NCBI GenBank assembly: GCA_023159155.1
Contig: JAJNNX010000038.1
Coordinates: 372,001 to 436,000 of the forward strand
Reading direction: 5' to 3'
Origin: Ustulina deusta
Lineage: Eukaryota > Ascomycota > Sordariomycetes > Xylariales > Xylariaceae
Length of the DNA stretch: 64,000 bases
The notes under the pieces are model-generated. The model made no database searches. It saw only the letters and a program-made list of their open reading frames with translations, and was not told the DNA's origin. Below are positions 35,201 to 49,600 of the stretch, in pieces (positions within the stretch are counted from its first letter, which is position 1; each line of letters starts with the position of its first letter). A program made the translations under genes and the position numbers.

Positions 35201-38200
35201 TCGTACTCCGTATTCGCCGGAAGGATGTTGTGATTGATGAATCGCAGGACCTCCACATGCGATAGACGCACTTAGACGAAGCCGAGGACAGACCAAGGAT
35301 ACGGATGCCAAGACTGTCGACACCCAGTGCGGGAGGCAGTACCTCTACCAGCACATACACGCACTTACTAGTATTTGCCCGTGTACCTGGGTACCTTGTA
35401 GCTGCACCGTACCCCATGGCATGCATGACGTTCGCCCTAAGCTCCACAAGCCTACCTGGGATGCGAGATGATGCCGTTGGCGCTCCAACACCCGACTGAC
35501 TACCGGCTGCCGGTTCTTGTGCAACAAGCCCGCAGCCCGAGATAACGATGACGGGAAACGGGTAAGGCTCTATCTCGGTTTCTAGGTATACATGTGCTAT
35601 GTTGGCGTTGTTCTCGCGCTCGACAGGGAAGAAGGTGGAAAAACCCTATTTCATAACGCCCCCAATCCGATCGCCCCCAACTGACACCTTTCGTAAACTT
35701 GCCAACAGGACATCACCTCATCTACCAATACGTGTTGCCTCACGTCGTGCAGCAAGGAAAATAGTAAGTGAATATTTATTTCACTAGCCCCAGCTGCTTA
35801 CGAAATATGGCTGCCCGTGAGTCTCGGTATACCGGGTTTGGGTACGACAACAACACTAGCACTGTCAGACGAAGGACTCAAGGACTGCCACATCGGCGGT
35901 TAATCTGAGTCTTACGACCATTTTCGAGGTTTCTTATTTGCATAACGTAACCGCACGCTGGCTAGCCGCGACAGGGACAATGCCGGGAGGAGGCCATGAG
36001 GTAATATCACCTGATCAACAACGGTAATGTTGTGTATCATATGTACCTATTCGAATAATAAGAACCGGTCTCGTGTTATGTCCGATGTTCTGTCCCATGC
36101 AATATTGATGTCCTGCAGCACAAAAGGGCTGATGTGCATGCACATGCATTACCTAGGTATCACTCCAGTTTTATCTATCCTCGGAGATGGGAAAGATACA
36201 ACCTATTGACTACCCAGGTATATCTACACTAGGTAGATAGAACCAGCACTTTTAATGCTGAAGTGAGTCTTAAAACACGGATAGGTAGTAGTATCTTGAA
36301 TCGATGTTATTGGTATAGAAGACTAGGTATTAGATCCCTACCCAACCTACCTACACTAATTGATTTCCCGTTAACTTATGTGTTGATTGCTTTTAGAGCT
36401 TACATGTGACAGCTGTATCCTCTCATCTGGGCCTCATGATATCTGATTGATTTAGGTACATATCTGTTGGTACATGCTACGAGTAAGAACAGCCAATTGT
36501 AAATTGGTGGGGTAGGGATGCCTAAGGTAGCATTGGGGCACAAAACAAATTTAATGCGATGATACCTAACCTACCCGGTACAGATCACACCAGGTACCTA
36601 GTGCGCCTACCTTGTAGGTACAGCAGATAGGGCTACACTGCAGGGAGGGGAGGGAGTGTTCGGTAATTCGACTTAGTTAGCGTGTAGGTCTGTCTGTACC
36701 TACCGACTAGACTTGCCTTACCTGGTACTTACCTAAACCTAGCGACCTACAGTACTGGCTTACTGCTCACTGGTAGCTGCTTTGTATAATTTGTAGTGCT
36801 GTGTACACTGAGTACCTCCTAATTTCAACGCACACAAGGTACCTAAGGTAGGACTACCTGATAGATACCTCTTACCTAGCAGCTACCTCCGTACATGTAT
36901 GTAGGTAGGTACTTACTTAAGGTAATACAACGAATGGTAGTATGAAAACGATGTCATCCGGGATGCCTCAATACGCGTCACATCGGTCTTTGCCACAAAG
37001 TTGCAAATAATGAGTCTCCTGTGGCGTGAAAATGGATTTGATAATTAAGCACTCTTGTGTCGAGATGATCTTCACCAAACCTGCCTTAAGGTACTCTGGC
37101 TTGCCGTATTGAGGCAGGTATTCAGGTACAGTTGGTCAATTCCCCATGCCAGTTCAGCTGATGATCGGCGGGATCCTTGGGACCCTGGATCCTTCTCAGC
37201 CTTTTTTTTCCCCCTCTCTTCCTTGAGATTACTGACTACCTAACATAGATAGGGATGTGTGTATCTTCTATCTACCTATCTATTTACCTATCTAGGTAAC
37301 CAGGGACCTATTAAGCCTCGTCGGCACAAGATGATTACCTCTGCATTACGTTGGTCATCATCATCATCTTCACCATCATCAACTGTGCCCACATGCTGCC
37401 GTCCATGTCCTTGGGAAAGATAATGGTTCGGAATCCGAGACCACGGCATACAACTATGCCCATGATGTCTGTGCTTATGTAGGTATATGGAGACATCTCC
37501 GCATGCTCGATACAAGACCCTCTTCAGATAAGCCAAGCTTTCTCTCCATGTCTAAAGTACACTACCGTAATAGTTTCGATGTTGCTGAGATATTGCGGTA
37601 GGCACAGTGGCAAATGCTGCTCGCTGATTCCCATTCTTCAGCAGCCCCCTTCCGATCATCGTCGTCGTCATGATCGAGTAAGGCTTAGGGGATACCTAGA
37701 ATAGAATCTCCCAAGTGCAATTCATTGCTGGCGAGTCACAGTGTTCGCAATTGCTCTCGGATCATGGCGTCTCAGCCGGTCTTCTTACCTCTCCAAATCT
37801 CCTACTCAAGCGAGTGGCGTGAATTTGCAGATCCAAGCAAAGGTAACGCAAAAAGGACCACACTTCTGGGATTGCTTGTGTCCAGGATTGGGGAGGCAGA
37901 AAGAGACTATTGGAGCAGATGGATCCAGTTCAGATCTCGCATCTTCTTCCCCTGGTTGTCATCCACAGCATAGGGCAGAGCCACAGAGGATACGCTACAG
38001 TACACGTGTAGTGTACATGCGTTCCGACATTGGTGCCCTCACTTCTGTGCCAACTGGCCACTTCCTCTCAGCCTCTTGTGTCGCGGCTTCGCAAAACCTG
38101 CTCATGATCTACCAACTGTGTAACGAGTGCGTCGAGGCAAGCTTTGTTTCCACCTATCCCTACCAATCAAGGGACCAAGAAGGTGCCGACCGAGGCCGCT

Positions 38201-39694
38201 TGACGCTCTCGTGCAGACGTCGAGGTACCTACTCGGTATACCCCTTCCTAGGATGACCCGGCGCCCACTTGGCTAGGCCACTTTTGCATTTTTGCATCTC
38301 TCCACAATTTAAACCATGTCAGCTGCGGTGCAACGCTGAATTGCCTCCTTTGGGTCAAGGACGACAAGACAAGGCAGGGTCTTGTTTTTGTTTGTTGGTT
38401 ATGGTTATTGTGACGATGGACGTCGTATTGTTTGTTGCTACTGTTTCCCGCTATACTGTTCTCTTACTTGCTGCAACTTGTTTCGGAACATCACAGTTCT
38501 GCTGCCCATCTTACAGTAGCTGATTGATTTACCCCCACTGGATCAATAAGTCTAGACTAAGGCACCTACCTACTGTTATTGTCAAGGACTAACCCCCTCT
38601 AGGATCGTCGAGCGCACCGCCGCTTGACTGGAACGGTCTGCTGTACCTTACTCCCTTTGTGCGGTTTGTGATTCATTGCTTATTTCTCGTTTGGCCACCT
38701 TTGTCATTTTCTCCTAATTCCCAATCGATGAGGATGTTCGTGCCCTCCTTAATAAGCGCTCTCGGCTTGCCATCAGTCAACCCAAGGCCCAGCCCGCGCT
38801 TATGGTCCGCATCAATCGTAGCGCTTCTTCGTGATTATCAATCCAATGATAGCCGCCATTCGCTATGTACTTGTACCAGTTGTGTCTGTGTGGGCTAGTC
38901 TAGTTGCCCGTTGAGGCTGACTGAGGATGACAGCCCTGCAAGGTGACTTGCGGCCAAACCCACAAACTCTCCACTCGAATCCACATCCATACTCAAGCTT
39001 GTCGAGGGGTCTTAGGCCCTTGAGGCCTTGCTCCGGCTTGCTTGGGCCTTGTGCTTCCGGATTGGCTACTCGATAACATAGCCTTTCATCGATAGTATAG
39101 TGTAAGGAGGTAATCACTCTGGTCATAGCTACGGTCATCTAGGATGCGCTCATATAATTGCTGAGTCGCCCTACATAATCATCCTTCCTCTCCTCGTCTT
39201 CTCGACTCTACCTCGATTCATATTACCGAGCAGGCATTGAGACGAGAGGGAATCGGGTGAACTGCTCATAATACAATATCGATTGGGGCCAGATCTAGGA
39301 CTCTTGCTCAGCTAAGATTATGTTTTCTCTCTCTCCTTGGGAAGTCTCGGAAGTCACCTGGTCTATCCGTGCCACCCCACGGCGATAAATTGTCAGCCAA
39401 GCCGTGCGTGTTGGTTCAGTCCTAGCCACGAAGTGACCATAACGCTTCCTTGCGCCATAAATTTACATCAGCTTCCCTCCAAATTCCGCAAGTCCAGTCA
39501 TCTCCCACCCACGTAGGTCTGACGCCTCTTCCGAGGGGTCGTCACACTGCTTCCCGCGGGTCAAACACCCCTTGTTCGGCCCCCCTCAAAGCTCCTCGAT
39601 CGACACGCGAGCCCGTCATACCCGATTTGTGGTCCAAGTTCCGACCACACGCGTCAAGCTTCACAACATTGTACCAGTTGCCCGAATCAGAAAG
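32236..39694. other. Long gene-poor region
   Basis: No intact gene is supported in 7.5 kb. An 80-codon open frame without ATG (about 33443-33685, plus) reads NPLAGVIANIRIQQSRRQLY and later SGDIKPDSAEGSLANIAAVV, protein-like but unrecognised. The part from 36160 to 36930 is packed with TAGGTACCTA-type words. A TCATCATCATCATC stretch lies at 37345-37385. From 39330 to 39694 the plus strand has no ATG and should be the leader of the next gene. Confidence 0.4.
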
Positions 39695-40648
39695 ATGCCC
39701 GTTGTCTCTCTCCCTGTGCAACACCATAGCGTTATCCGCTCGGCGTTTATTCCTCCTGTACAGGCACAGTTCTTGCTCACTTTCGCCGCTGCCCTCGTGG
39801 GGCCTGTCGCTCTTCTGGCGTTAGTCGTGTCTTGTAGTAGAAGATATAAGACATCGACCCGTCCCGTCCTATCCAAGGTGCGCTCTATGAGGATTACAGA
39901 AGAACAACCCTCACAGCAGTCACATGAACTTACCTCAGGGAGGGTCATGTCCGCCAGCAGAAAATCAGAGATCTCCGTCGGGGTCCATGGGGCCCTTGAT
40001 AAAGATAGCCTCATCAGCAGGCGTGATCAATCTCAAAGTCCTAGTAGCAGACAAAAATATCAGGAAGAGCCAGGGTCGCGAAAGACTAAAACGGACGAGA
40101 GACAAAACCTCAAGACTCGGCCTCCGCCACCTATGCCTCTCACTCCGCCTGTTCCATCTACCACATTTTTCTCCCTTCAAGATCGTCGGTTAAGTGTGGC
40201 AACATCTACTCATAATGATTTCGACCCAATTTTTACTCACGGCTTAAGCTCGGACATTAATTCGCTCGAGCCAACAACCACCATAGTCCCAGACGTCAGG
40301 GTTCCATCCCCGACATCATCACGGAAGTCTTACATTAAGATACTCCCCCTCGATCCGCTTCAGCCGAGCTCCTCAACTGAGACAGAATTGGAGGATACTT
40401 CCTCCAAATTCGCCCCTAGCTCATTTCCATCGTCTAATCCGATCTTACCTCTCGCGCCACACGTGGCGCTGCATTCGAGAGAGATTGACGTTACGGGCGA
40501 GATTGTCTCGGCAACGGACGACTCAGGTGCCGGCTGGAAACGTCACACACGCGTGTACGGCGGAGGTGTATGTCTAGCTTGTCTGGCATCAGGCGGCCAC
40601 GATGGCGGTTTCTATGGTGAGAACGTGCCCTTGGATCAGCGACGATAA
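39695..40648 (+). CDS. Conserved fungal hypothetical protein with one membrane segment
   Basis: This is a single-exon gene of 317 aa. The ATG at 39695 is the first after about 375 nt without ATG. Residues about 23-47 (AQFLLTFAAALVGPVALLALVV) form one hydrophobic segment followed by Arg/Lys (SRRYK), which suggests a signal anchor with the bulk on the cytosolic side. The middle is Ser/Pro/Thr-rich and probably disordered (PPPPMPLTPPVP). The C-terminus is compact and looks conserved: DVTGEIVSATDDSGAGWKRH, TRVYGGGVCLACLASGG, then HDGGFYGENV. I recall this terminal motif in predicted proteins of other filamentous ascomycetes, but no function is known to me. Upstream in-frame codons continue to 39572 without an ATG. 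Confidence 0.75.
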   Translation: MPVVSLPVQHHSVIRSAFIPPVQAQFLLTFAAALVGPVALLALVVSCSRRYKTSTRPVLSKVRSMRITEEQPSQQSHELTSGRVMSASRKSEISVGVHGALDKDSLISRRDQSQSPSSRQKYQEEPGSRKTKTDERQNLKTRPPPPMPLTPPVPSTTFFSLQDRRLSVATSTHNDFDPIFTHGLSSDINSLEPTTTIVPDVRVPSPTSSRKSYIKILPLDPLQPSSSTETELEDTSSKFAPSSFPSSNPILPLAPHVALHSREIDVTGEIVSATDDSGAGWKRHTRVYGGGVCLACLASGGHDGGFYGENVPLDQRR

Positions 40649-43600
40649 CACGCACTGTTCTTGCTGTGAGCCCGGATTCTTGGATTCTAGGCTAGGATTG
40701 ACTAGCAAAGCACGGACAGCCGGCTGATGGGGTTGCGCCCACACAGCACACGATCCCCCTGTCCTGTACCTGGGGAGTGTTAACACCGGGGTTCGGTCGT
40801 TAATTGGCGAATGGTTGGAAAGAATTGATCGCGCGTTTGCCTGAACACTAGGATGGGTAGTCAGCCTCATCCTACGTCCTTCAGTGCATTACACCGGCAT
40901 TCCCCGAACTTTTGGACTGCCTCTCCTGAGGTTACTGGGGTTGATAAAGCTCGGAGGTGAGTGAGTGGACTATCTAGGCGCTGGTTACTTGGATTTGAAT
41001 CCTGCCCAGTTTTAAACATGGGATGGCAGGTTCGGTATTTGTTTTCCTTTTTATTCTCTCTCCTTTTGGATTTATCATTCATGTCAGCATTAAATAGGCG
41101 GGTGAAGCTGGGGACAGCCACTTGTGTATGTATGTCATGGTTCTTATGATTCACGAACGAGTTAACGAAGCTTTTCCCTCAAAAGAGATGTATGTTTCAT
41201 ATGTGGTGTCATCGGTTGTGTTTTCCGTCTATTCCCTGAATAGCGGAAGCGTGGCGTCGGCCTCGCCGATTGATATGGACATTAAACGCTATCAAGCGGC
41301 AATCCTACAGGTAACGAAGGGTGTGGAAACGTGGAAATGGTGAAGAGCACACAAGCATGCCAGGAGCAACGGCTATGGCACGGAAATATGACACTTTACG
41401 GTTACTGCGTCTTGAATTAGTCACTGCAGAAATACAGATGTGTTGCTACGGGTATGTCATTCGAAGCTCCTCGGCCCGTCATCGTCATCATGCTGATGGA
41501 CTTTGCCGGCCGACAAGGAAAGCCTAACAATTTTTTGGAAATCCTGGAAAGACCCTAGACAGTTCGAAGCCCCAGTTAAAACCGACGAGGAACTAACAAA
41601 GACTTGGCGCGCGAAGGAGCTGGAGCGAAGACCGACTGAATCCACTCGTAAGGCTGCTGACTGCCCAATTTGTCAATCCTGTTACGCATACGTGTGTGTA
41701 CATGGAACAGCAGTAGTGGTCACGGCATCTGCCTTGACGGAAGACTCGACACCATATCTTAGCATCTGGACCTTCTAGTTTGGTAGATATAATGCCCTAT
41801 ATAGTGTAGCATGCGAGCCGAATCACATGCTAGATTTGATAAACAATGGCCGACAAGCCAGGGGCGAAATACCCTGGCGGCTTTCCCAAGCTTTTGTAAT
41901 CAAGTATTACCTACCTAGAAAAGGAAAGCGATAGATATTCACTAGAAGCAGCACGGCTTACACTGCATTCTGCTGCTTGGGAGGGGGGAGACTGCATCAT
42001 CAACATTCGAATTTTATACATACTTTCTAAGATGCCCCAAGGTGCCGTCTATTATATCATCACCACAGCGCCGAGAAAACCACTGAGTGATTTTCTCCCT
42101 AGGTAGAGGGTCGGTTCTCGAAACATACTACCGTCTGTCTCTCTAGTACAGTATAGGCAGTACCATCCTTGCATGTACACGTACAAAACAAGGGACACAC
42201 CCAAGAAATCTTGGCAGGGCCACTACCCTTTTAGGACGTCGCCGACCAATCAGGGGTCCATCGCAAAAAATCAGATTCTCACGTTATCATCCTCGTCTAA
42301 AGGCGCCGCGGGGGGGCCAACAGAGTTGCATGAATACGATGCAAGATTAGCCCAGCAGTGTAATTCTCCTACCGACCTAACTACCGAGAGTCGAGTCCCG
42401 GTCTTCCGCAGGCGAAATGCCGCGCATACGCCGTTCTTGCATAGTGCAGCAATGTGAATCTCGGGGATACAGCAAATACATATCTGTACATACGTATGCT
42501 ACCTACCTAGTAGGTAGTATGTAGCCTGAGGTAGTATATAGGTTGTATACAGGTAGTATACAGATACATATGCATATATATAAGTATGCATCCTGCAAAC
42601 TCATGCACCTTCCGTCTAAGGAGCCCCGGAGGCTCTCCGCAAGTCCGGGCCCCTAGATCCTGTCCTGGGTAGGGATGTGTACTTAATCGCATACCTAGGT
42701 CCTGGTCTTATTGTGCAGCTTAATAAGTATATATCCCACATACTCCGGGACAGTAGCGTACACTCCCCCGGAAGCGCCCCATTCACGAAGGCGCGGAATC
42801 CAATCCGTCGTATTGTCCGAAGACCTCCAAGCGAGAGCGAGCGCGAGTCAAACGATACAGGAACACAACCAGCATACAGGACAGCATGCGCGGAAGCGCC
42901 GGCAACACACGAGCTTTCCCTATCCTTCACCTTTGAAATGACTGGTATTACAGCCACCTTACCATGTTGTGATGATGCGGAAGCATGTCCGTATCCTCGT
43001 GCTAGGCGAAACTATCCCGTCGCCGAACCTGTCATCGCCGAAGTATTGTGTTCAGACGGCTGAAGATGAGTAATTGCCATGGTCTAGAAGTGAGCGCATG
43101 TCACATGTCATCAGCTACATTGCCACTACAGACTCTCCTGATAATACCTAGACGGGAGGCGAGGTGATGCTAAATATAGTTTTCAGTTCAGCGTTTCATA
43201 GGGCCGTCTCTTTACTACTTTTCCATCCGTTCCCGGACCTCCAGAAATATATATATGTATATGTATCTGTATATTAAAAGATATATGCAGAGGGGGTAGC
43301 TATATACTTGTGTACATCGTATAGCTCAGTTGGAGCGTCGATGGCAAATTATAATTAATCGCCTTTCAAGCTTGACCTAAGCTTAGGCTTTGTGATCAAG
43401 AGTGAAACTGTGTGCTAGATTCTACCCGAAAGTTCCCACCTATCGAAGAGACACCCCTAGCATGCTGTTTCCAGGCATCTATTTTTCATAATTGTCATAT
43501 CCAGAGCGTATTCACCACGAAGGGATGACGGTATTATTTGTTCGTTGCCTAGAGTTTATAGCGCTGAATATCGTGTGCTGTTAGGCTTTATATAGATATT

Positions 43601-46600
43601 GCTGAAATACTGCTTTAGTGTCAAGAGGCGCTAGAGCTGTAGATTTTGTTTTCACCAGATATTAAGGTGAGCTGGTTTTGCCATGACTATGTACTCTTCA
43701 TGGTAGCCGGGCATTCTTTAGGCATAGCTGTAAGGTTGAACTTCTTACTATCAAGTTGCAATTAGAGGAGGCATATAGATTATGTTGGTTATAAACGTAG
43801 TGCAACCTTCGGGGTTTGTTCCAGTGATGATGGGACTCTGTGCACCGAAGTGGTTCTTAAGTGCTGGTATCGAGCATATTGGAGAAAGGGCGGCAGGCTT
43901 TTTATGAATAGAGAATGAATCCTAAATTCAATCATTTAGCGTCCTCAACCTCACGCATTGGTTATGTATGTTGGGATAACGGCAGCAATATATCTGTCAT
44001 ATCGGTATTGAATAAAAGGCGTAATATGTTTTCTGTGTATCGAGATCCTAAGGACACACTCAATATGATTTCATACGACACAATCTGCGTATGTATTTGT
44101 TGGCGTCTCTCGAATTAGCTTCCCACATGTATTTATTCTCACGAGATGCTGGTTTTTTTTCGTTCTCGGGGTTCCCGGGAACTGTTGGAACTGAAAAGAC
44201 AACGATCCCACTAGTTGGATGCTGTCGGGGCTCAACATCACGACCATCAGTTTGCTGTTCTGGGATTCTAATGTGTAAAACATCAAAGACCCCTACACTA
44301 CGACGAAGAAGGATAGCTAGGCTAGAGGTGTTATGAGAGATATTTACACGATGGTAAGAGAACTATAGGGGGATATATGGACTGCCAGCAGCAGGATCCA
44401 AGGAACCGTTTGATAAAGCGCCGAGGGTGACATGAAGACTGGAATCTTTGATAAGAAAGTTCATGACATCGTGGTATCGAAATAGGCTAATTTGGTCATG
44501 ATCGCAGTTAGATCTTAGGCTCCCAAGCCTTCATGTCGAATGGAAGCAGTATTGAGATCCTCTAGCCTCGTGCCGTCTGTTAAAGGAAGGTGTCGATGAC
44601 CATTTGGCTGTTCTATCACGGTAAAGACAAGGTATCCCAGGTAGTAGCAGGGGCCGAGCGAACGGCTAGGAAGATCTGCGTGACAAGTTCTCGCCGGTTG
44701 AAGATATATATCCGTACTCACGCATGAGAGCGGATAAGGCGGGAGATGAAGCCCCCGAGAGGGAAAAAATGAGCGATTGGCCGTTCTGTTGGGCCTGAGC
44801 TGTAAAGGCTTCACCCGATAAGATGAGTCTTCGATTCTCTCCGTGATCTCCTTCTTCCCACGTGGGCGATATATAGCTCCTCGCGATAATAGGCGGCATT
44901 TGCGGGACATCACGACGCCTGACATTTCATCCATCTCCATTCTCTCGTTTCCTTCGCGCTTTACTCGGATACTCCACAAGGTCGACATTTACAGGGCCAG
45001 GTAATACAACCTCGGAGTGGGTGGAAATATTTACGTGTCTCTCTACCTTTTCGTATCCCAGCCTAAAGCTAGCAGTCGGTGTATCGTATCGTCCCCTATC
45101 CTAGCCTTGAGTTCTGGGGCCTCTTGCACTGCATACGAAGCTCTCAATGATCCGCGAGCTCGACTCTTTTGATTTGGAACGAGCATGAGAAAACGCATGA
45201 CTGGACGTTGTTTTATTGTCTGAGATCATCGCCTGGTTGTTTCCCGTCACATGTTGCCAGGGTCATATGAGACGAATATAATTGGAATAGTAGTGGTAAC
45301 TAGAAACAACGAGGGATATATGATATGAGCTCTGTGGTGGTAGGTAGTGAGATGGGTAGCACTCAAGGGCAACAACCTTGCTCGTACGGTTAGAGATAGG
45401 CGTGGCCATACGCTCCTATACACATTGATCACTGAATATATAAGGGAGCTACCTGGTGGATTACATGGAACTTAATAAAGATGCCTCAAGGTATATAGAT
45501 AAGTGCGTATTAGGCAAGAAAAGCTGTTGCAAGCGCGTATGTAAGTCCCGGAACCTGAGGTGTTTTCTATAGGTTACTCTTTCATACTTCTATGAGCTAC
45601 TTACACAATCTCTATGAAAGGATTCTATTAGTAAGTACACAATGAGAGACGAATAGTTCTTCCGGTTCCACAGCTACCGATGCAGTAACTAGTGAAAATA
45701 CAATCTTAGGCTATGCTGGGCGTGGACGTGAAGATTGAAAGTAGTAATAGCATCAAACGATGTGTCACACCTCACCTAAATGGAAGCGGAAAAGCCAGGT
45801 AGCATACTACAAGTACACGAAAACACGGATGAATACATTGGCAGGTCTTACGGACGAAAGCACTGTTAGGCACTCTAACTAAGCTCACTCCTTGACTGCA
45901 CGATTGGGGCAACATCCGAAGAGAATAAGCATGTCTTACTTCTGGCCGGTTTTGACACTGAGAGTATACTATCTATCATGTTATTTCCAGCGGCATCTAG
46001 CATTCAAACCACTGGGTATCGTCTTGGTTGATAGAGGGATACTTACTTCCAAGCGCCCGCTCTTAGCGTAATAAACCGAAAATCTGATATGCTAGCTAGG
46101 AGATTATACCCGTTGGACGTTTTATCTCGATTTGGAGTACAGATGACAAGACCCAACAGAGCTCAGAAGCCAGAAGACGAGACCGGGCGGGGTAACATGG
46201 CCGCATCTCATGTTCGACACACTGCGGAAAGGGAGTGTCGCGTCTTGTTTCCCAGTGAAGTGGTGTGGGACAAACTGACGTCAATACTCTCCGCGACGAA
46301 CCATACTTAATAGTCCAGGCATCCAATGAGGAAAAGGGAAAAAGAAAAAAAGAAAAAAAAGAAGAAGCGGTGACTGGGGAAAGGGATCATAAGCTGCGCC
46401 GCCGGCACACCTTGCAGAGCACATGGACTTGTCCAATACTACCTATCAATCAATCCTAGGTGGAATAAGCACTCGACCGATGGTAGAAGAGGGAATCGTC
46501 ATTGGCCAACCTCATTAAGAGATATGTAAGTCGTTCCAAAGAGGCGTTGGCAGCGTGACCAATATCGGCCTCGCAAGCCGCAAGCTATATTAGTGTGGAC

Positions 46601-49600
46601 TAGAGATGGTGTAGCAAATGAGATGAAAGGGAGGCTGCTGACGGTCGTGAATAGCGCCACTCTAAGTATGGTAGCATCTCTCTAGTAGAAGAGCTGTGCG
46701 GGAAAAAGCTTACACACTTCTGCCAATTCATTTCCCTAGGTATCTACGACCGTACTTATGTTGTATCTGCCTGCATGCATGTGTACACATGTTACCTGGT
46801 GTAGTAAACCTGCAAACTATACCAAAATACATTGTACTACTGGTGAGCTATCTAGTGAGTTGGGTTTGATTCCTGACAGCGCTATTGGTATTCGCCAGAT
46901 AGGTACCTAGTTCAATTTGTACCTCCGAGTGTTGTGCTGGATGCCACTCTATGTAAATGTAGGTACTTCCAGTAGGTAATAGGTAAGTAAGTATGTCTGC
47001 TAGGTACCTACACTGCCAACGGCGCTTAACCGCGAATCAGAGCCAGGACAAGCAGGCTAAGCGCCGTCTATGATTAGCGTTCGTTCCCTTTTGCCTTCTG
47101 CCTTTTGCCTTCTGCATGCAGCATGCAGCCTGCAGATCGGTTGCAGTCGTGCGACACAAAGATGTGCCCCCGACCCTGGGTCTGTCTGTCTGATAGTCGA
47201 GGGGTTGCGCCAGGAGTCACGCCAAGCAGCAGTAATCTGTACAATAGCCCCTTTTAGTCTGTTGTGCCCTTAGGTTCTGTGGCCAGTTTGAACTTCCTCA
47301 AGTTGAGATGCCTACGTTGATATGGTAGCTTTCGTGGTGACACACTCGGTCAATGCATGTCTGACATTGCTTCTTTTAACACGCAGAATACACACGCTTG
47401 ATGACTCTACATATACATACATAAGCGAAGGCTGGCTAGCTCGGGGATTTATTTTATGCGCAGTGCATCCATCCATATATGGAACGAGACAATTCAACAA
47501 AAAAAAGATCACACGAACTTGATCTCGATCTCCTGCAAGATGGGTTTGCCACCGTGAAAAAGGAGGAGCAAACGGTGCGAACCGAAAAAGCTTACCTCGG
47601 TAGACATTGGTACGCCTAGCCCAGTACTCTAGAGGGCAACATGAGCCGGACACCGAGTCTGGAGGGGGTGCATACATCGTACTACGTCTGTAACCAGGCA
47701 CCGTCCAAGGGACCGTTTACCATTTCTCCTATAACTCTTGGCATACAAGTCTCCCGCAAGAAGGTAAATACTTCATTCAAAATGCACAAGCGCGCAGATA
47801 TTAAGGCATCTACACAGCTTAAAGCACAACCTATAGGGTAATGTCCTCGGTAGGGAAATAATCTTACGTGTATATGTATGCGTATACATTTTGCTTGGCT
47901 GGTTTCTGGCTGGATGTAAAGTTTCAGCCTTCTTTAAAAAAAACCTGAAACTCTCGTGGTGAAGATTTCGCACAGACATTCCGTAACGAAGGCATACCTA
48001 CCATACCTACAATGGACAGATCCACGCTAGAAAAGCCCCTGATCTAGCTTTACCTAGCGTACCATACCTTACGATGAGTACGCGTACATTTCACACTAGA
48101 TACACCACAGCATAATGTACCCAGGCTAGGTACTGTATTACCTAGCGTATTTCTTGGTCGGTAGTCTACCGAGGGTGTGAATGTTCCTCCATGCTGCGCG
48201 GCGGGTGGCCAAGTTCTGACCCGAGTTATCACTCCTGCAGGTTGATAGGTATAGGTTCACCAGCCATGTTTCTTGTATGCAAGGCATTATTATGTCTATA
48301 TTGGCCCGAGAATGGTTACTATTTGCTATGGGAATAGGTACTGTTATAGCATTGGGGGGGAGATGGAGTAATTGACATGAAACTAGGTACCGTGAGGGGT
48401 AATATATGGGCACTGTTCTTCGTACCGTCCAACAGTACTGCAGTCTTAACCTTAATGATCGAGAAAAACAAAATTTAAACCCTTGTGCGAACAAATTCAA
48501 AGGTCGGGTGGTTACCTCGGTAGCCCTTTGCCTGGGTTTAATTTTGTGTTGTGCCTATCTAGGCTGTCCCTACATTTTTTTTTGGTGGCACAACGCTTCT
48601 GGCGTTATATTGTACCAACCTACCACGTTGCTTAATTTTAACACAATAATAGCAACACCTATATGCTTCGAAAGCGGTTCGATACCACTGAGAGTACTAG
48701 ATGCAGTATTTAATGTGGCATCAGTACTCAAAGTGGCTTCTGAGATCAGATTTATCATTAGTATTTCTTTGCATAAATCAGGCACAAAAATACTTTCTAG
48801 GGGGTTTTCTTCGTTAGAAATAGAGCTTATAACCGTTCTTGGTGTAGTGTAACAAAGGCTACAAAGCTTTACAGGTGACTAAATGAAAGGATTAGGTAGC
48901 GTAGTGTAACTAGGTAGGTACTTAACTAGTAGTATGCGTATTATAAATACAAGACGTGAACATCTACACTCTATATTGATTATAGTACGGCGTAAATCTA
49001 CTAACCTCGGTAGATAGTCTACTAGTATTGTGTTGTAAAATTAAATAGTTAATCAAAAGATTACTATACCTTGATCTCAAGTAGGTAGCATATTTTGTGA
49101 AGAGAATGAATAGGTATTTTGAGTTGTAATACCTACCGTACCTACCTCCTCCTGCGCAATGCGCCGCAGACAAATTGTAGGCAGGTAGTGTGTTGCACCG
49201 TGTGTCTTTCGTCCTGGGTGGAGATGATGGCAAAATGCTAGCGCCCTGAAAGGACCCCTCAAAGCTTCCATCAGATATGGTTGGTCATATTTGGGCACCC
49301 CGCTATTTTCCGCTTAGTACATGGTCTTGATTGGCTAAACGTCAGTTCGACCCAATGCATACTCTTCAGCAAGTCGGCCAATGAGCATGGCTGGTTGGCC
49401 CCAAAGTGTGATCCGTGCAGCTATCCTTGTCATTAAAGCCCAATTCACGAATCCATCAACTACCCCTGCATATAGTGTAAATACGCACTGTATTCGTCTC
49501 CCAAATCAACTCTACAGCGAATACAACCAATGGATATTGAATATTCTAGAGCTTGCGTTCAAGTAAAGTACAGTGTTAAAAATATGAAGCCTGACCTCCC

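Noticed and set aside
37741..38256. 171-codon plus-strand open frame
   Set aside because: It has no ATG at its start, its composition is not protein-like, and it contains no motif.
40975..41020. GGATTCAAATCC (minus strand), a B-box-like word
   Set aside because: The T-stem does not pair over five bases and no acceptor stem is present.
44515..44988. 157-codon ATG-started minus-strand frame
   Set aside because: Low-complexity, Arg/Ser-rich composition with no domain and no supporting neighbours. Probably chance.
48406..48852. 148-codon frame with hydrophobic stretches
   Set aside because: The hydrophobicity comes from AT-rich DNA. The antisense frame is equally open, and no start context or family is visible.
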